Of a stretch of DNA of 64,000 nt, positions 40,294 through 51,817 are shown piece by piece. How positions within the stretch are numbered: the stretch's first letter is position 1; each line of letters opens with the position of its first letter. The position numbers and the translations under genes are program-made. The DNA lies in contig JAJEKV010000053.1 in the NCBI GenBank assembly GCA_021234155.1, forward strand, positions 9,433,798-9,497,797, given 5' to 3'. A model generated the notes under the pieces. The model saw only the letters and a program-made list of their open reading frames with translations. It did not search any database and was not told the origin of the DNA. Source of the DNA: Isoetes taiwanensis. Its lineage: Eukaryota; Streptophyta; Lycopodiopsida; Isoetales; Isoetaceae.

Positions 40294-41868
40294 CACACCC
40301 TAACAGTTTAGTGTTCATTTCATGCGGATGGTATTGTTCAAGAGGTTTACGGACCAACATCCGAGAAATTTTTGGCGATGCTTGAGATGCTTCAAGGTGC
40401 ATTTAAAGAAAAATACTCAAACATATTTTCCTATTGGGTCTTTGGTTACCATATTTTGTTAGTGTCGCGGATCATAAATTCTCGCACCTTGAAATTCCTT
40501 GTTGGCTTTAATGTTTGTTTTGGTATACTATTTCATTAATTGTACTTTGCATTTTATAATTAATGACAAAAAGCATCATTAACTTGAGTTGCACCAAAAA
40601 CTTGAGTTGCAAACTAAGTACCAAACATGTTTCTTATATCTATCTGAGAAAAGGATAGAAATAGTTCGTTAACTAAAAAAACAAATTGGAAACTTCGAGA
40701 GAAACGATTAAAGCAAAAAAATAGTCTAACAATTTGTAGAGAAGAGGAGTTACGTCATTAATGAAAAAGCTTTACAAAAATGGAGTCACAAGGACTATTG
40801 CTTACGTATTTAATTAAAAGCTTTACAAAGAATAGTCACAAGGACTATTACCAAAAAATTGAAACCGGGGATTACAAAAACAAGGCTTGATCTTGAGGCC
40901 ATCTTGACTCTATATGAAGGTCGTCCTCCATGGCATACATCTTCATTTCGAGGAGTCAGCTCCTCGTCGAGGTAAACCTCATGCACCCACTCGATCACCC
41001 GAACGAAGCGGCGGCTGATGATCCATAATGAGCTTCTCCACCTCCGGGTGGAGTGAACCATACGGCCTGATAGAAGGGTGGCCTCCGAGAGAAGACACGG
41101 ATTCTCCGGGAGGAAGACCGCGGATCCTCCGGGGGAGGAGGAAGAGGAGGGCCGTCTTTGGCGGGGAGGAGCGAGCACAATGGCGGGATAGTGTTCTGCG
41201 GAGTGTGGTCTTGAACTTGGCCATGGCGGAAGTGAAGGAGATGGGCCAGATGGGGAAGGAGTGAAGGAGATGACCGGAATAGGCGATGGGGATCGAATGA
41301 AGGCTGCGGGGCGAGAATTTTGGGAATAAAAGGGATGTTTGCATGCATACGATTTTGTTTTGGGAATTAAGCGAGAAGAGGAAAGGGATGTATCCATGCA
41401 TACGATTTCACACCTCGGGGGCCGATCCACCCACCTCAATATTTTTGCAAATGTAAAATGTATAGGTTGAACCATATTATGAGACCAATTGCTTGGTATC
41501 ACGATTAGCACAACCCTAACACAAAGTTAGCAATATCCCACATGCATATATCACAAAAATCGTGCGCATATATAAATAGGGTTTTCTTTGCTTCATTGAT
41601 AAGTGTGGATAGAGATTAGATGTTGAAAAGTTATGGCTCGGCTTTGTAAACTTGATTCTGAGGCCCGTGTCATAACTGTCCAAGATGTAATCCTAGTCCA
41701 CCCTTTTTTTTAGTAATGGGCTCAAATATCCCACATGCATTCAATGTTCCACATGTTACCAAATCAACAATTGCCAAATCAACAAATGCCAAATGAATGG
41801 ATTATGTTAAGGCATATTGTGTACCTATGCGTATTGTGTTTGGTAAAGCGTGAGTCAACAATATAGAG
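40294..41868. other. Right arm, non-coding part
   Basis: No gene I can support. There is a 51-bp tandem duplication at 40,767-40,850 ('aaagctttacaaa' and 'gtcacaaggactatt' twice), and a GC-rich block at 40,980-41,290 whose long Pro/Ser-rich open frames run on more than one frame, the usual sign of base bias. Confidence 0.5.
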
Positions 41869-42190
41869 ATAACAAGGAATATTCCTTATTACCTTGAAAG
41901 GAATATTCCTTATTGCATTGAAAGGAATATTCCTTAGCCTAGTTATCAGGAATATTCCTTATTACCTTCAAAGGAATATTCTTTAGTTTGTTTAAGTGCA
42001 CCCATAGTTACAAGGAATATTCCTATTACCTTGAAAGGAATATTCCTTTTTGCATTGAAAGGAATATTCCTTAGTGCTAGTTATCAAGAATATTCCTTAT
42101 TACCTTCAAAGGAATATTCTTTAGTTTGTTTTAAGTGCACCCATAGTTACAAGGAATATTCCTTATTACATTGAAAGGAATATTCCACAT
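41869..42190 (+). repeat. Array of AAGGAATATTCCTT palindromes
   Basis: Two and a half copies of a roughly 140-bp unit (starts near 41,869, 42,010 and 42,149). Each unit holds about five perfect or near-perfect AAGGAATATTCCTT palindromes, joined by 'attaccttg', 'attgcattg' and 'agttatc'. Each palindrome contains GAA-nn-TTC, the core of a heat-shock element. I cannot tell whether this is regulatory or just a satellite. Confidence 0.9.
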
Positions 42191-43310
42191 TGAGTATAGC
42201 CCTTTCATTTGAGCTAGGCTTGTGGGATATATGCCAAAGATCAACCATTGGCCAATTGGGTTGAAAAAAGAGGGCGATGGGATAGATTTTTGAGAAAAGG
42301 ATGTTGAACAAATCATTGGCACAAATCATTGGTTAAGGAACAAATCATTGGCATGGTAGTGCGAGCCATATCGAAAAAAAAGGGGAAAGGGAATAGACAG
42401 GGGATAAAAATTCCTTTTTACCCGTGGTGGCCCGGTTGATTCCGATGGCGTGAGGAGATCGAGCGACTAGATCACAATCCATATCCCCAATTCAAATGCA
42501 AACTCATCTGGCGCCGATTCTTGAGGAGATCAATGCTTGAAACGGGGAAACCAATTGAACAAAATCAAGCGGAGAGGCATTCCACGAGTTCGGAGGTACT
42601 TCTATTCTTAAACATGCTTTAGTTCCTAATCTAACAATTGCTTATGATGTTCTACACGGATGCCTGAGAGGAGACTTAACAATGTTGGAAGCATGGATCG
42701 AGCTATGGGAGCGGCGGACAAGGGGGATGAGGAATCCCAATTATCTAAAAGCGAGAACTAGAGAGTATTCTCATTCAACTTAAACGAGGAAGTTGTGCAT
42801 GCAAAAGCAATCAACAAAGTCTTTGAAAATTTGAGGTTTGGAGATTCAATAGCCTCAAACCATACTTTACCAATCTCTATCATAAATGGCAACGAGCGAG
42901 AAGCACATGTCTTGCTTTTGTTAGACTTCACCAACTTCAAACGACTATCACTGGACACTCTTCTCACAATTTTTAGGAACAGGGACCATTCTTTGATCTC
43001 ACACTTCTTGAGGACCTTCGGATGAATCTTGAGTCTTGAATCTTGAATCTTGAGACCTTACATACAATGTTTTTTACAACTTACACTAAGTATAACAGTC
43101 TTGGAACTATATAAACAATATATTAATGTTTGTGTTTTAATCTGGTTCACATTCTGATTACATTCGGTTTGCAAGTCCATGCCTTAGTGCATAGAAAAGT
43201 TACTTCAACAACGAGGTTAGCGTATTACGATTCTACAATCTCACGGCAAATTTCCAACAACATTTCATGCCAATAGTTAGTCGGTTCATATGCATAAGAT
43301 GTACCTTTAA
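42191..43310. other. No gene recognised
   Basis: A 76-codon frame at 42,795-43,025 is open on the plus strand with a matching open frame on the other strand. I see no motif in it. The rest has frequent stops. Confidence 0.4.
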
Positions 43311-43312
43311 TC

Positions 43313-46300
43313 TTATGTTTGGTGGACAAGAACTTTCTTTCCTTGAATAAGCTTTACTTTTTGATGGCAACCAGGAATCAATTCAAAGTAGTTACCAGCT
43401 ATAAATTCATTACCACAATAAAATTCATTTCCATAGTCATCCTTGGTGTCTTCTTGAGGGCATGTTTCATTTACATTACCTTTGGATGAGATAATAAGGG
43501 ACCCTTTCATAATTGTGCAGGGGATGTGAATGATGCAAAATAATCTCCAACACCCTTTGTCTCATCCACATTGTCCACGTCATTTGCCCACAAGTCCTCT
43601 GCCTCGTACCCATCTTCTTCAACATTGTCCCTGTTTGTTGTAGGCTCTAGTTTTCTCAACTCCCACCGCCAAATGATCGGCATTCTCACAAGCGGGCCAA
43701 TCAAAATTGATGCATGCCTTACAAAAACATGAAAGAGATCTACACATTAACTTTGTTGGATCATTTGGATCTATGGATGATACGCAATGAAGAGATTGCA
43801 CCCCTTTCACTTTGGGAGCACATCAAATCTTTGGGAGCGGTCAATGTCGGACACCTTCCAAAATACCCTTTCCACATCAGAAATTTTTCTCTTCAAGAAC
43901 CTCACATGCGGTTTACGCATTTTTTATCACTTTCCCATCCTTTTTTCTTTGTTACGCCTCGAGCCATAGTTTGGCTATGGCTCCTTCTCCATCATGTGTG
44001 CCCTTCCCATGTCTTGAGCTAAAGAAATTCCAGTGCATTCTGATCTTATGCTCTTGATGATACCTAGTTACATGATAGAAAGCTCTTCTCGACTTGAATT
44101 GGGTTGCACACCGTCGGACCAAACTAAGTGGTATTTCATTATGACCAGCACCATTTTCTTTTCGCCAATTGAGGTGCATCTTGAATGCTTTTTGTACAAA
44201 GTGAGTATCATGTGTTTTGTCATCTAAAATAAAAAGAAGTGCACACATTTCCTCATTTTACCACTGTACCTTGAACATCGTGATGTGGACCAATATCTTG
44301 ATTTGTTCATTGTACCAATGTTGTGCTTGAATCTCGTTGAATGGCTTCAAAGTATAATTCTCAGAAATCAACAACTAATATCTGATATCATCGAAGACTC
44401 TTCATGGATTCCTTGAATTGTTTGCTCGCCAATGTGCCACAAAGTTATGATATACAAACTTGACATATGATCAAACATGTTATCCAACATATTCTTTGGG
44501 CTGCCTTTCTTGTCAATTAGCTTTAGTCTTAGTGAAGTTCCTTTCTTGAGGGCTCATTAACGTAACCATAGACTTGCCAATCAAGCGTTTGATCAATCTG
44601 CTCCTTGTATTCTCTTGGACACAACTCAATTAATTGTTTCCCACAATTTCCACAATCGATTTGATACATTGTAGCTTATGCCACTTTCGTTGCACTGCTT
44701 TGCTCTGTCACATACCATAGCCCTCCAAAATGTGCTAACATTATCAAATGTCTTGTCCTTGGCTTGACATATTCCGGCATGAGCTTGGATCTGCGCACAC
44801 ACCACAATTGCCGCGAACAATTTTTATGGAGTCTTGACCTCATCAAATTAAATGCACAGCTTGTGCAGATCGATTGCTCATGTTTCCGCGCAACAATATG
44901 TGTTTCTTTCCTTTAGCTTTCTAATGCAAGAAGGTTTTAAGTATTCAAATTGCCTAAGCCCAATCCGAACCTCACGGATCTTGATCCACAAAATTACGGA
45001 ATAATTCACTTGTAAAATTACGATTGAAATAAAATTAGTCACCTCATTACATTACATTACATACAAATCTTTTACATATTCAAGACCCTAAACTCCCACA
45101 CATACATGTACATTCGACATGAATTTTATTTCATTTACTATGAAGTCACATAATTTTTTGACAATTAATACATCTCCACACTAATTTCTTCTTAGTTCTT
45201 TGCCTACATCTACAATACATCCGGAATATACATGTAAACAAATATACATCCGAATATACATGTAAACAAATATACATATGCGTGTTGCCATGAAATAATT
45301 TGACATTTCCATGTAGAATAACTAGGGCGGTGCATCTACATTACATTCAAAAAGTAAAGAAATGCATTTACAAACTTTACATCGGTGTTACAAAATAAAA
45401 GACATCTTTATTACGCCAAAAGTAAAAAGAAATCTACAAACTTTACATCGGTGTTACAAAATAAAAAAACATCTTTATTACGAAAAACAAGATGCAATTC
45501 TGACTAAATTACGATCGTGCACATTGTAATGTCAATATATTGAATTGGTTGTGTCCTCTTCTTCATGACATCTCTAATTTTTGGTGAAACCTTTGAGTTA
45601 TCTAACCAAAACGAGCAACCATATCCTTCATAGCCGATCTATCATTATTTGTTCTTGGATTTCGACACTGCTAATGCCCTGATTTGTTCCACCTAGTGAC
45701 ATTCTTTTCCTTCTCTCCTTTGCTAGTTTCATATTTCTAGGATGTATTTTTCAGCAACTTAGGCTGCTAGTGAAGTCTTACGTAATTCTCCTTCCTCTCC
45801 AACCACCATCCTTTGCGGCAAAGTCTGTCATTGCTATTTGCATTTTTGGCGTCTTGGAGGCCATCCTTTAAATTCTTTACCGGATCTGTTTTCCGCGATA
45901 GCCTCTTGAGGCCTTCCAATGGCCCGCTCAAATAGGAATTGCAATCTTTTGTCTGCAATAATCTTCTTGCAAATATACTTTCTTTGTTTTGGAGTCAAAT
46001 TAGATCCTCATTCATTATGAGATTTACGAAAGCATTCACCTTTCTTCTAATTGGCTTTGTCACGTATCCACCCCTACAAACCCTCTGTTTCGATTTTCTT
46101 TGCACCTTGTAACGATGCTTTCGAAAACTTCATCAACGGGAGGATTGAAATCTGACCCGATCTTTGACCTCGAAGTGCTTGCATGAGAGTCCAATCCTTC
46201 TTCCATAGTTTCTTCTTCAACTGGTGCTTTAAGACATCGATCCATTCTGCGAAAAAGGGGATACAACATCACGCACAAAAAATCGATTATTAACGATTTG

Positions 46301-46362
46301 TATTCTTTGCTTGAAGGGATTTGTATTCTTTGCTTGAAGGAAAGGGATTTCAATTTCTTCAA
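43313..46362 (-). pseudogene. DNA-transposon transposase relic
   Basis: Minus-strand fragments in order: an N-terminal piece near the right terminal repeat (46,362-46,060, with MDRCLKAPVEEE and SKIGSDFNPP); a Cys-rich piece at 44,820-44,626 (AGICQAKDKTFDN, FWRAMVCDR); then a piece at 44,248-43,952. The last piece reads ILDDKTHDTHF, CATQFKSRRAFYH, and HWNFFSSRHGKGTHDGEGA. The base string just before CATQF codes for Ser-Asp-Gly in the neighbouring frame, so a one-base indel hides an SDG-C--QFK motif. The SDG...QFK...HGKG--DG-G set is a pattern I associate with a transposase-like family found in many eukaryotes, with conserved acidic residues; I cannot name the superfamily. The relic points inward from the right terminal repeat. 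Confidence 0.5.
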
Positions 46363-46707
46363 GATACATTTGTTTCTTGAAATGCATTCGATTTAGGAGC
46401 AGCTATAATAATCGATTCGGACCAAGTTTTTAGTTGAGGTAGAATCAGGAGCCATGTTTGATCGATTGAGGAAAGTTCAAAATGTCGCCAAAGTTTTTTT
46501 TTTTTTTTTTTCGCGAGGCAAGATATTTAGATTTTATTGATAGAGAAGCTAGTACAAGATTTCGGGAGGATTTGGTATAATTATGGAGAATATTGTACAT
46601 CAACCGCCTTTATTAATGATAGGCAACTCCATGTAAAATTCAAAATGTACATTACAAACACTTTAATCCAGTTCAAATTTTTACATCAATATACAAAAAA
46701 ATTCAAT

Positions 46708-46724
46708 CACCCTTTCATGCTTCT
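46708..46724 (-). repeat. Right terminal inverted repeat
   Basis: Reads CACCCTTTCATGCTTCT on the plus strand, the exact reverse complement of 10,852-10,868. It is followed directly by the continuation of the interrupted target sequence. Confidence 0.85.
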
Positions 46725-47345
46725 CTCCAAGGAGGTCAGATTCTTCAACAACTTGTAGGCAATATTGCCCTGCTATGCCAATGAATGATGAGTAGACGAG
46801 CTTTTAGCAAGCCTGGGTTTCTATGGTTAGATAGTCGAAGATATTAGATAGATGATAACATCCATGATGGGATCGAAAAGCAATTCCGCGTGGATTTTTC
46901 TTATTATTTAAAAGGATGGGCCCAAGAATTGAGCAATGGGAAGAAACATGTATCGAGTAACTAAAGTTATACACATTTGTTGACGGATATCCAACATATT
47001 GAAACCTCTTTGTGAGCCTGATCACCTCGCTAAGCAGGATTCACTACTAGGATAATTATTGACCATGTATAACATTACCTCCATAACATAAGGAATAATC
47101 CGACCCAAGGAAGAGAAACAATTTAACAAGTCCCGCCAACTTCTTAGATGGCATCAACTCAAAGGCGGGACTAATTCTAGAGGGTAAAGGTGTAATTCCT
47201 AGAGTCTAGATTAGATCTAGAACGAGAATAATTATTTGATTGCATAGACTTTTGTGACCAAAGGAAATGTCATGATGAAAAAAACCTTGTGGCCAAAGGA
47301 CTTATGTAAATAATTCATTAACTCTAACTTTTCATCTCCTAGATG
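46725..47345 (+). repeat. Segment X, copy 1
   Basis: About 620 bp starting 'ctccaaggaggtcag', near-identical to 59,851-60,483; the other copy has about 14 extra bases near 60,062. It is the continuation of the sequence interrupted at 10,847. The copies diverge abruptly after 'catctcctagatg', which marks the edge of the large duplication. No gene recognised. Confidence 0.88.
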
Positions 47346-47697
47346 AGGGGTTTCTTTCGAAAAGTTAGGAGCGTATGATGCTAACAACGCCCCATATGGT
47401 TCTTGGCGTATAAAAATCGCCGCTTGGATTTTTTTTTTTTTAATTGAAAAAAAGATTTGAAAAAAAAAGTTTAGATTCAAATTTGTGTTTCTTTTTCTGA
47501 AAAGTGTGTTTGTTGAGACGTCTTCCTGCCGCCATAGCCGCCGGAGTAAAGCTCGCCTGCCGTCATAGCCGACCTTGCATGTTACCCTGCTGCTACCCTA
47601 ACTGCCTAGCGCCTCCCTTCTGACCCTAACGCCACCTATTCTATCCCAAGCGCCCACTTCTTATCCCTAAGTAGACCATCTCTCTGATGATAGCAAC

Positions 47698-47759
47698 ATG
47701 ATCGACACTGTTCTAGACCTGCTTGTGACCCATTTCATTGACAACCGCAGAATCCCATA
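47698..47759 (+). pseudogene. 5' end of the histone H3-fusion frame, cut off by a MITE
   Basis: An ATG at 47,698 follows an in-frame TAA about ten codons upstream. It opens MIDTVLDLLVTHFIDNRRIP, and is then interrupted by the hAT-type insert at 47,760. Removing the insert and one 8-bp target copy joins this piece in frame to 48,257, giving a 366-codon frame (62 + 1,039 bases). The exact fit of phase is good evidence that this was the original start. Confidence 0.72.
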
Positions 47760-48248
47760 CAGGGAAAAAATTAAGGAACTTTTATATCCAAAGTGGTGAA
47801 ATAGACTTGGCTAAAGTATGCCAAAAGTTGAAGCGAAAGCTTCTATCGTTAAGCTAAACTTTTCAAATTTTGCGACCTGTACTTTCTTACTTTTGGCTAA
47901 ACTTTTATTAAAAAATAAAAAAATCTTCTATTGTTTGACTATTTTGCACTAATTCAAGACCTAAATATTAACTGAGCATAGTAGAAACAAAGGTTATAGA
48001 GTAATTTGCTAAAGTACGCCAAACTTTGACCTAAAAGCTTCTAAGTTTTGGCTAAACTTTCCAATTTTTGGCACTTATACTTTCTTGCGATTAGCTAAAG
48101 TTGGACGAAATGGAGGTGGGACGTGAAATAGACTTGGCTAATATTTTCTTTTTTTTGCCCCAAAAAGGGACATAGTTTAGCCGTTTTTTTTCCAATCAAG
48201 GCCAAAATTTCGCCATTTGGCTAAGTTTAGCCACTAATTTTTACCCTG
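47760..48248. mobile_element. hAT-type MITE (489 bp)
   Basis: The ends are CAGGGAAAAAATTA and, as reverse complement of the right end, CAGGGTAAAAATTA: 13 of 14 identical. An 8-bp target duplication, ATCCCATA, lies at 47,752-47,759 and 48,249-48,256. No coding capacity. Inside, 'ctaaagtaygccaaa' is repeated with a spacing near 198 bp and 'gaaatagacttggcta' occurs near both ends. Ends resemble those of the hAT element at 15,545-16,723 (shared CAGGGT...TTAGTGGC), so the two probably used the same transposase. Confidence 0.88.
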
Positions 48249-48287
48249 ATCCCATACCCTATCTTCCATTTCAATGAACGCTTCCTT

Positions 48288-49295
48288 ATGAAGCTGAATG
48301 AGGCTAATGCAGCCTACACTTTAGTACAGCAGCCTGACCAAGCTTATGTTATAGTTAAGTTTTATCCGCTAGCAAGCCCAGAGGAGGATCCCGTAGAGCT
48401 CATCCGAACTGAAGCCCAAAGGATTTTGCACCTTGCTAGGATAGAGGACCTCCAGCAAATAGCTAGTGGCCTCCCAGAAGAGCGAGCTAGCCGTTTTTAT
48501 TACATTGGTAGAGGCCATGTGCTTATGTACAGGGACCATTGCAATCTTCCCCCTTTCTATTGGAATGAAGAGTTACACAGCTTCATCTTTGAAACCGTTC
48601 CACCTAGCTTCACACAAGCTCACCCGGACCGGTACCATACGGAAATTGCAAGGCGAACACAAGTGCACCTGGACAGGAAGGCTCGGGATGCTGAGACAGA
48701 GCGGACCCATAGGGAAGAGGAGGTTGCCCAAACACAGCAGGGCGGGGATCAGAATGTTGATCAGCAGGGGGATCAACATGTTGCGCAGGAAACTGAGGGA
48801 AGATGGGGTAACCGGAAGAGGAAGCTGACGAAGCCAACAAGGGGAGGCGTCCAGTATAAGACCCGGCTGCAGAAGGATGCCCAAATCGGCAAGAAAACGT
48901 CAGCACAGCGTCGGGAGCAAATAGTGCAAAGAGCAAAACATCCCACGACCGGCGGGAAGTCCTTACCCTTGTCCCGACCGCCTGCTAAGCCGAGGAAGCC
49001 CCACAGATTCCGACTGGGTATGGTAGCCCTCCGAGAGATTCGGAAATACCAGAAGACGGCGGAACCCTTAATACACCGGCTACCTTTCCAGCGTCTGGTC
49101 CGCGAAATTGCCCAAGAATTCAAGACCGACCTGAGGTTTCAAGCATTCGCTCTACTCGCACTTCAGGAAGCCGCAGAGGCGTGCCTTGTTGAAATTTTGA
49201 GTGATGCTAATTTGTGTGCAATCCATGCTAAAAGAGTTACTATAATGCCCAAGGATATCCAGCTCGCGCGAAGAATCCGAGGGGAATTTCGCTAA
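48288..49295 (+). CDS. Histone H3-fold protein with long N-terminal extension
   Basis: A 335-codon open frame. Residues 237-335 (48,996-49,292) are a complete histone H3 core: [20 protein letters not shown], then [46 protein letters not shown] and RRIRGE at the end. By eye about 79 of 99 positions match ordinary plant H3. Loop 1 has ordinary H3 length, so it is not CENH3-like. Cys110, His113, Asp123 and Arg83 equivalents are kept; Leu60 is Pro, Arg63 is His. The tail before it is not a normal H3 tail: a TTGGK word and scattered Lys/Arg remain, without ARTKQ or the K27 region. Residues 1-150 are a soluble-looking domain I do not recognise. Residues 150-170 are Gln/Asp-rich, followed by the NLS-like NRKRK. 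With the piece at 47,698 the frame is 366 codons. It lies 270 bp before a second accessory frame and 2.5 kb before gag. Confidence 0.85.
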   Translation: MKLNEANAAYTLVQQPDQAYVIVKFYPLASPEEDPVELIRTEAQRILHLARIEDLQQIASGLPEERASRFYYIGRGHVLMYRDHCNLPPFYWNEELHSFIFETVPPSFTQAHPDRYHTEIARRTQVHLDRKARDAETERTHREEEVAQTQQGGDQNVDQQGDQHVAQETEGRWGNRKRKLTKPTRGGVQYKTRLQKDAQIGKKTSAQRREQIVQRAKHPTTGGKSLPLSRPPAKPRKPHRFRLGMVALREIRKYQKTAEPLIHRLPFQRLVREIAQEFKTDLRFQAFALLALQEAAEACLVEILSDANLCAIHAKRVTIMPKDIQLARRIRGEFR

Positions 49296-49567
49296 TTATT
49301 GAAAATCTCTTTCTCTTCTATTGTAAAAATTTTGTGACAGATATTTATGTAAAATATCCTTTTGTGGAAGTTATAAAATCAAAATTGTGTCTTCTCGTCA
49401 CCTTTTGTATATATAAATGTAAGTTATTAAATAAAAAAATATATATTTTTTTTTAATGACCTAGGAAAACGTGCCAAAAAGTATAAAGTCACTTTTTGGC
49501 CTATTAGGGTTTCATTTTCATTTCTGCCTTCAGCGCTTTCCTCCTCCTCCCTTGTGTTTTCCTTGTC

Positions 49568-50867
49568 ATGGCTCGTCCAACCCTACAACAGTGGTACCTA
49601 GATGGTGAGCACTGGGACCCCGCGGTTCCCTTTGATGCTCTTCATCCTCATCTGCTCCAGCAAGTGGATCTCATCCATAACATGCAAGCGCACCCTGACT
49701 GGGCCCTGACTATGCTAGTTTCCTTCAGTTCTTCAACGAAGAGATTGTGCCTGCATGTGTCTTCAACGAAGACGATTCACAGCTTTACCTTGACTTCGTG
49801 AACTCTGCTTTGAGGCTCGATTTGCGCTGGCAATCATCATGGACCAGTACATTGAGGATGAGCAGATAGCCGCAGAGCAGTCTACCACACCAGTACCCCC
49901 TGACCCAGAAGACGATGAAGTCGTCGACGAGCAGGATTTTGCATGATGGAAGGAGCTAGCTACAGAAGCACCGGCAAGTCGGGATAAAACCCTCAAGCTT
50001 GAAGGGCTAAATCTCCTCCCTACCATACTCTTGAACAACCAAGAGTATCTAATTCTGGAGGATATTATGTGGGCTTACCGCGTCATCGCCGACATGGGGG
50101 CCGGCGAAAGATAGAAGTCCTCTATGACCTTGCGGAATACTGCCAGGAAGACTTCGTCGATTTCACAACGCATGTTGTGTATCCGCCGCAAGTTCAAGGT
50201 TTGTTTGCATTCCAGCCAGAGGAGATTGAGCCCTTGAGACCCTTTTGTCTCTCTGGCAGTTCCTATTGTCCGATGAGCCACAGCCTCCTGAGGAGCAGTT
50301 TGAGGCCATCATGCGACCTCCTCCTACAAGTCAGCCATTGCAGATCACTATGGCAGAGGCGGATCAAGAGGAAGAAGATCTTTGTGATACCAAGATAAGT
50401 CTTCAGGATGACAAAGAAGAAGCAGTGTAGGAGAAGATACCTGTCAACTTGGAAAAGGAAGCAGAGACCTCAAGGGATCCACAAATCAAGGCAATGGGCA
50501 ATCACTTGACCCGATTTTTCCTTTCTGCCTTCCAGCAAGGTGAGGTTCTCTTCTTCTCCAAGTATTTGGGGCCTACATCGGAAGCATCTTGGTGGGCACT
50601 CCGTGCACTATCCACTTTGGTGGGCCATAAAAAGATTGACTATCATGCCACCACTATCACTTTGGTCTGACGTGATCTGGCTCTTGTGGCATTGGGGGAC
50701 GTGGCGGGCTGCGCTAGTATGCGACTCCTTGTCGCAGCACCCTTGGCCACTTGCTTACCACCGGAGGCAGCAGCTCGAGCCGCCCTCTCTGCTAGTCCCA
50801 GCACCACCTTAATGCGCTACCGGCCGCCTCGTCAGCCTATGGAGGAAGATGAGGAACCTAGTTCTTA
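49568..50867 (+). pseudogene. Accessory frame B, unrecognised
   Basis: Begins MARPTLQQWYLDGEHWDP at an ATG preceded by a plant-like leader (TTAGGGTTTC near 49,505). Coding sense continues through frame changes near 49,715, 49,810 and 50,245 and stops near 49,945, 50,428 and 50,669. Recognisable pieces: FLQFFNEEIVPACVFNEDDS, an acidic stretch PDPEDDEVVDEQ, DLAEYCQEDFVDFTTHVVYP, LTRFFLSAFQQGEVLFF, and an Ala-rich end finishing MEEDEEPSS at 50,867. About 430 codons in all. I know no family for it. The stretch DYHATTITLV-stop-RDLALVAL has the look of the last helices of a histone fold, but this is weak. Lies between the H3 fusion and gag on the same strand. Confidence 0.5.
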
Positions 50868-51097
50868 GATATCTTTTTTTTTACAATTTTAAATCCTTGT
50901 ATTGCGTATAAATGTAATCTTTGATGGGCATTTTCTAATAAGCCATCATATTATATATATATGTAGTGTTTTCTTATGTTTTGTTATTGTATCGTTGAGT
51001 ACCATTAAATTGTTTCTTCCCTACGATATTTGTTTTTCTCTTTTAGAGCTGAAGTATAAGAAATCGTTCAGTATTGTATATTCATTCTTGCCGTCTT

Positions 51098-51562
51098 ACA
51101 GACGATGAGGTGGAAGAGAACGAAGACGGAATACCCGAAGAACTGTGAGGAGAAGATCAACTACCTCCAGAGCAAGACTATGGTCAAGAGTATGGAGAGC
51201 GTCAGGATGGGGATGACGAATATGAGGCAGAGGAAACCGTGGAAGAAGGAGAGCCCTACGATCCAAGTAAGGGCTTTGAAATTGTCAATATCCTCCGTGA
51301 GCGCGCCTTCGAGCATCTAGAACAGACTCTCCGTCGTACCTGGAACTACTGGGATATGACGAAGCACGAGGCTTTTGCCGACGCAAATGACCATCTATGG
51401 CAGATCTTCTACGCACTGAGAGACCTCTTCAATTTGCTCATCATTAGTCCTACGTTAGATTACCAGGATGTCATCATCCAGGCATGGGCTCGCTACAAAG
51501 TAGTCAGGGCAGTATGGGAGAGTATTCGTTATTCCATCCTGTACCCTTTCGCGCAGCCCTAG
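51098..51562 (+). pseudogene. Accessory frame C, acidic then helical
   Basis: After an acceptor-like 'gtcttacag' (ending 51,096) the plus strand reads DEVEENEDGIPEEL, a TGA, then a Glu/Asp/Gln-rich stretch and a helical domain (FEIVNILRERAFEHLEQTLR, then HEAFADANDHLWQIFYALRD) to TAG at 51,560-51,562. The single TGA could be a decayed CGA. It may be the last exon of frame B, with the AT-rich 50,870-51,095 as intron, or a separate gene. AATAAA at about 51,698 could be its polyadenylation signal. Function unknown. Confidence 0.45.
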
Positions 51563-51817
51563 GCCTGATCTTCACAGCCTTTTCATGAAGTGTGTGTTAG
51601 TTAAAATTGTCCAATGTATAATTCCTAGTTTTGTATTGTACAGTCTCAAGTTTTGTTAAAACACCCCTAATTCAATGTAACTGTCACTTTGGCTTCATAA
51701 TAAAGCTACTTTCCTTAATTCTCTTTCATTGTCCTTATCTTCATTATGACACTTTGTATAACATTACTTCCGCTTACACCTTCTTATGGTCAATATAGAC
51801 GGTGTACATAATGCTTC

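Noticed and set aside
40810-41511. 233-codon Pro/Ser-rich minus-strand frame
   Set aside because: Several overlapping frames on both strands are open at the same GC-rich block and none has a motif; base composition explains it.
48996-49292. Reading the H3 domain as a centromeric CENH3
   Set aside because: Loop 1 has ordinary H3 length, and the core is too close to ordinary H3, including KTDLRF and [12 protein letters not shown].
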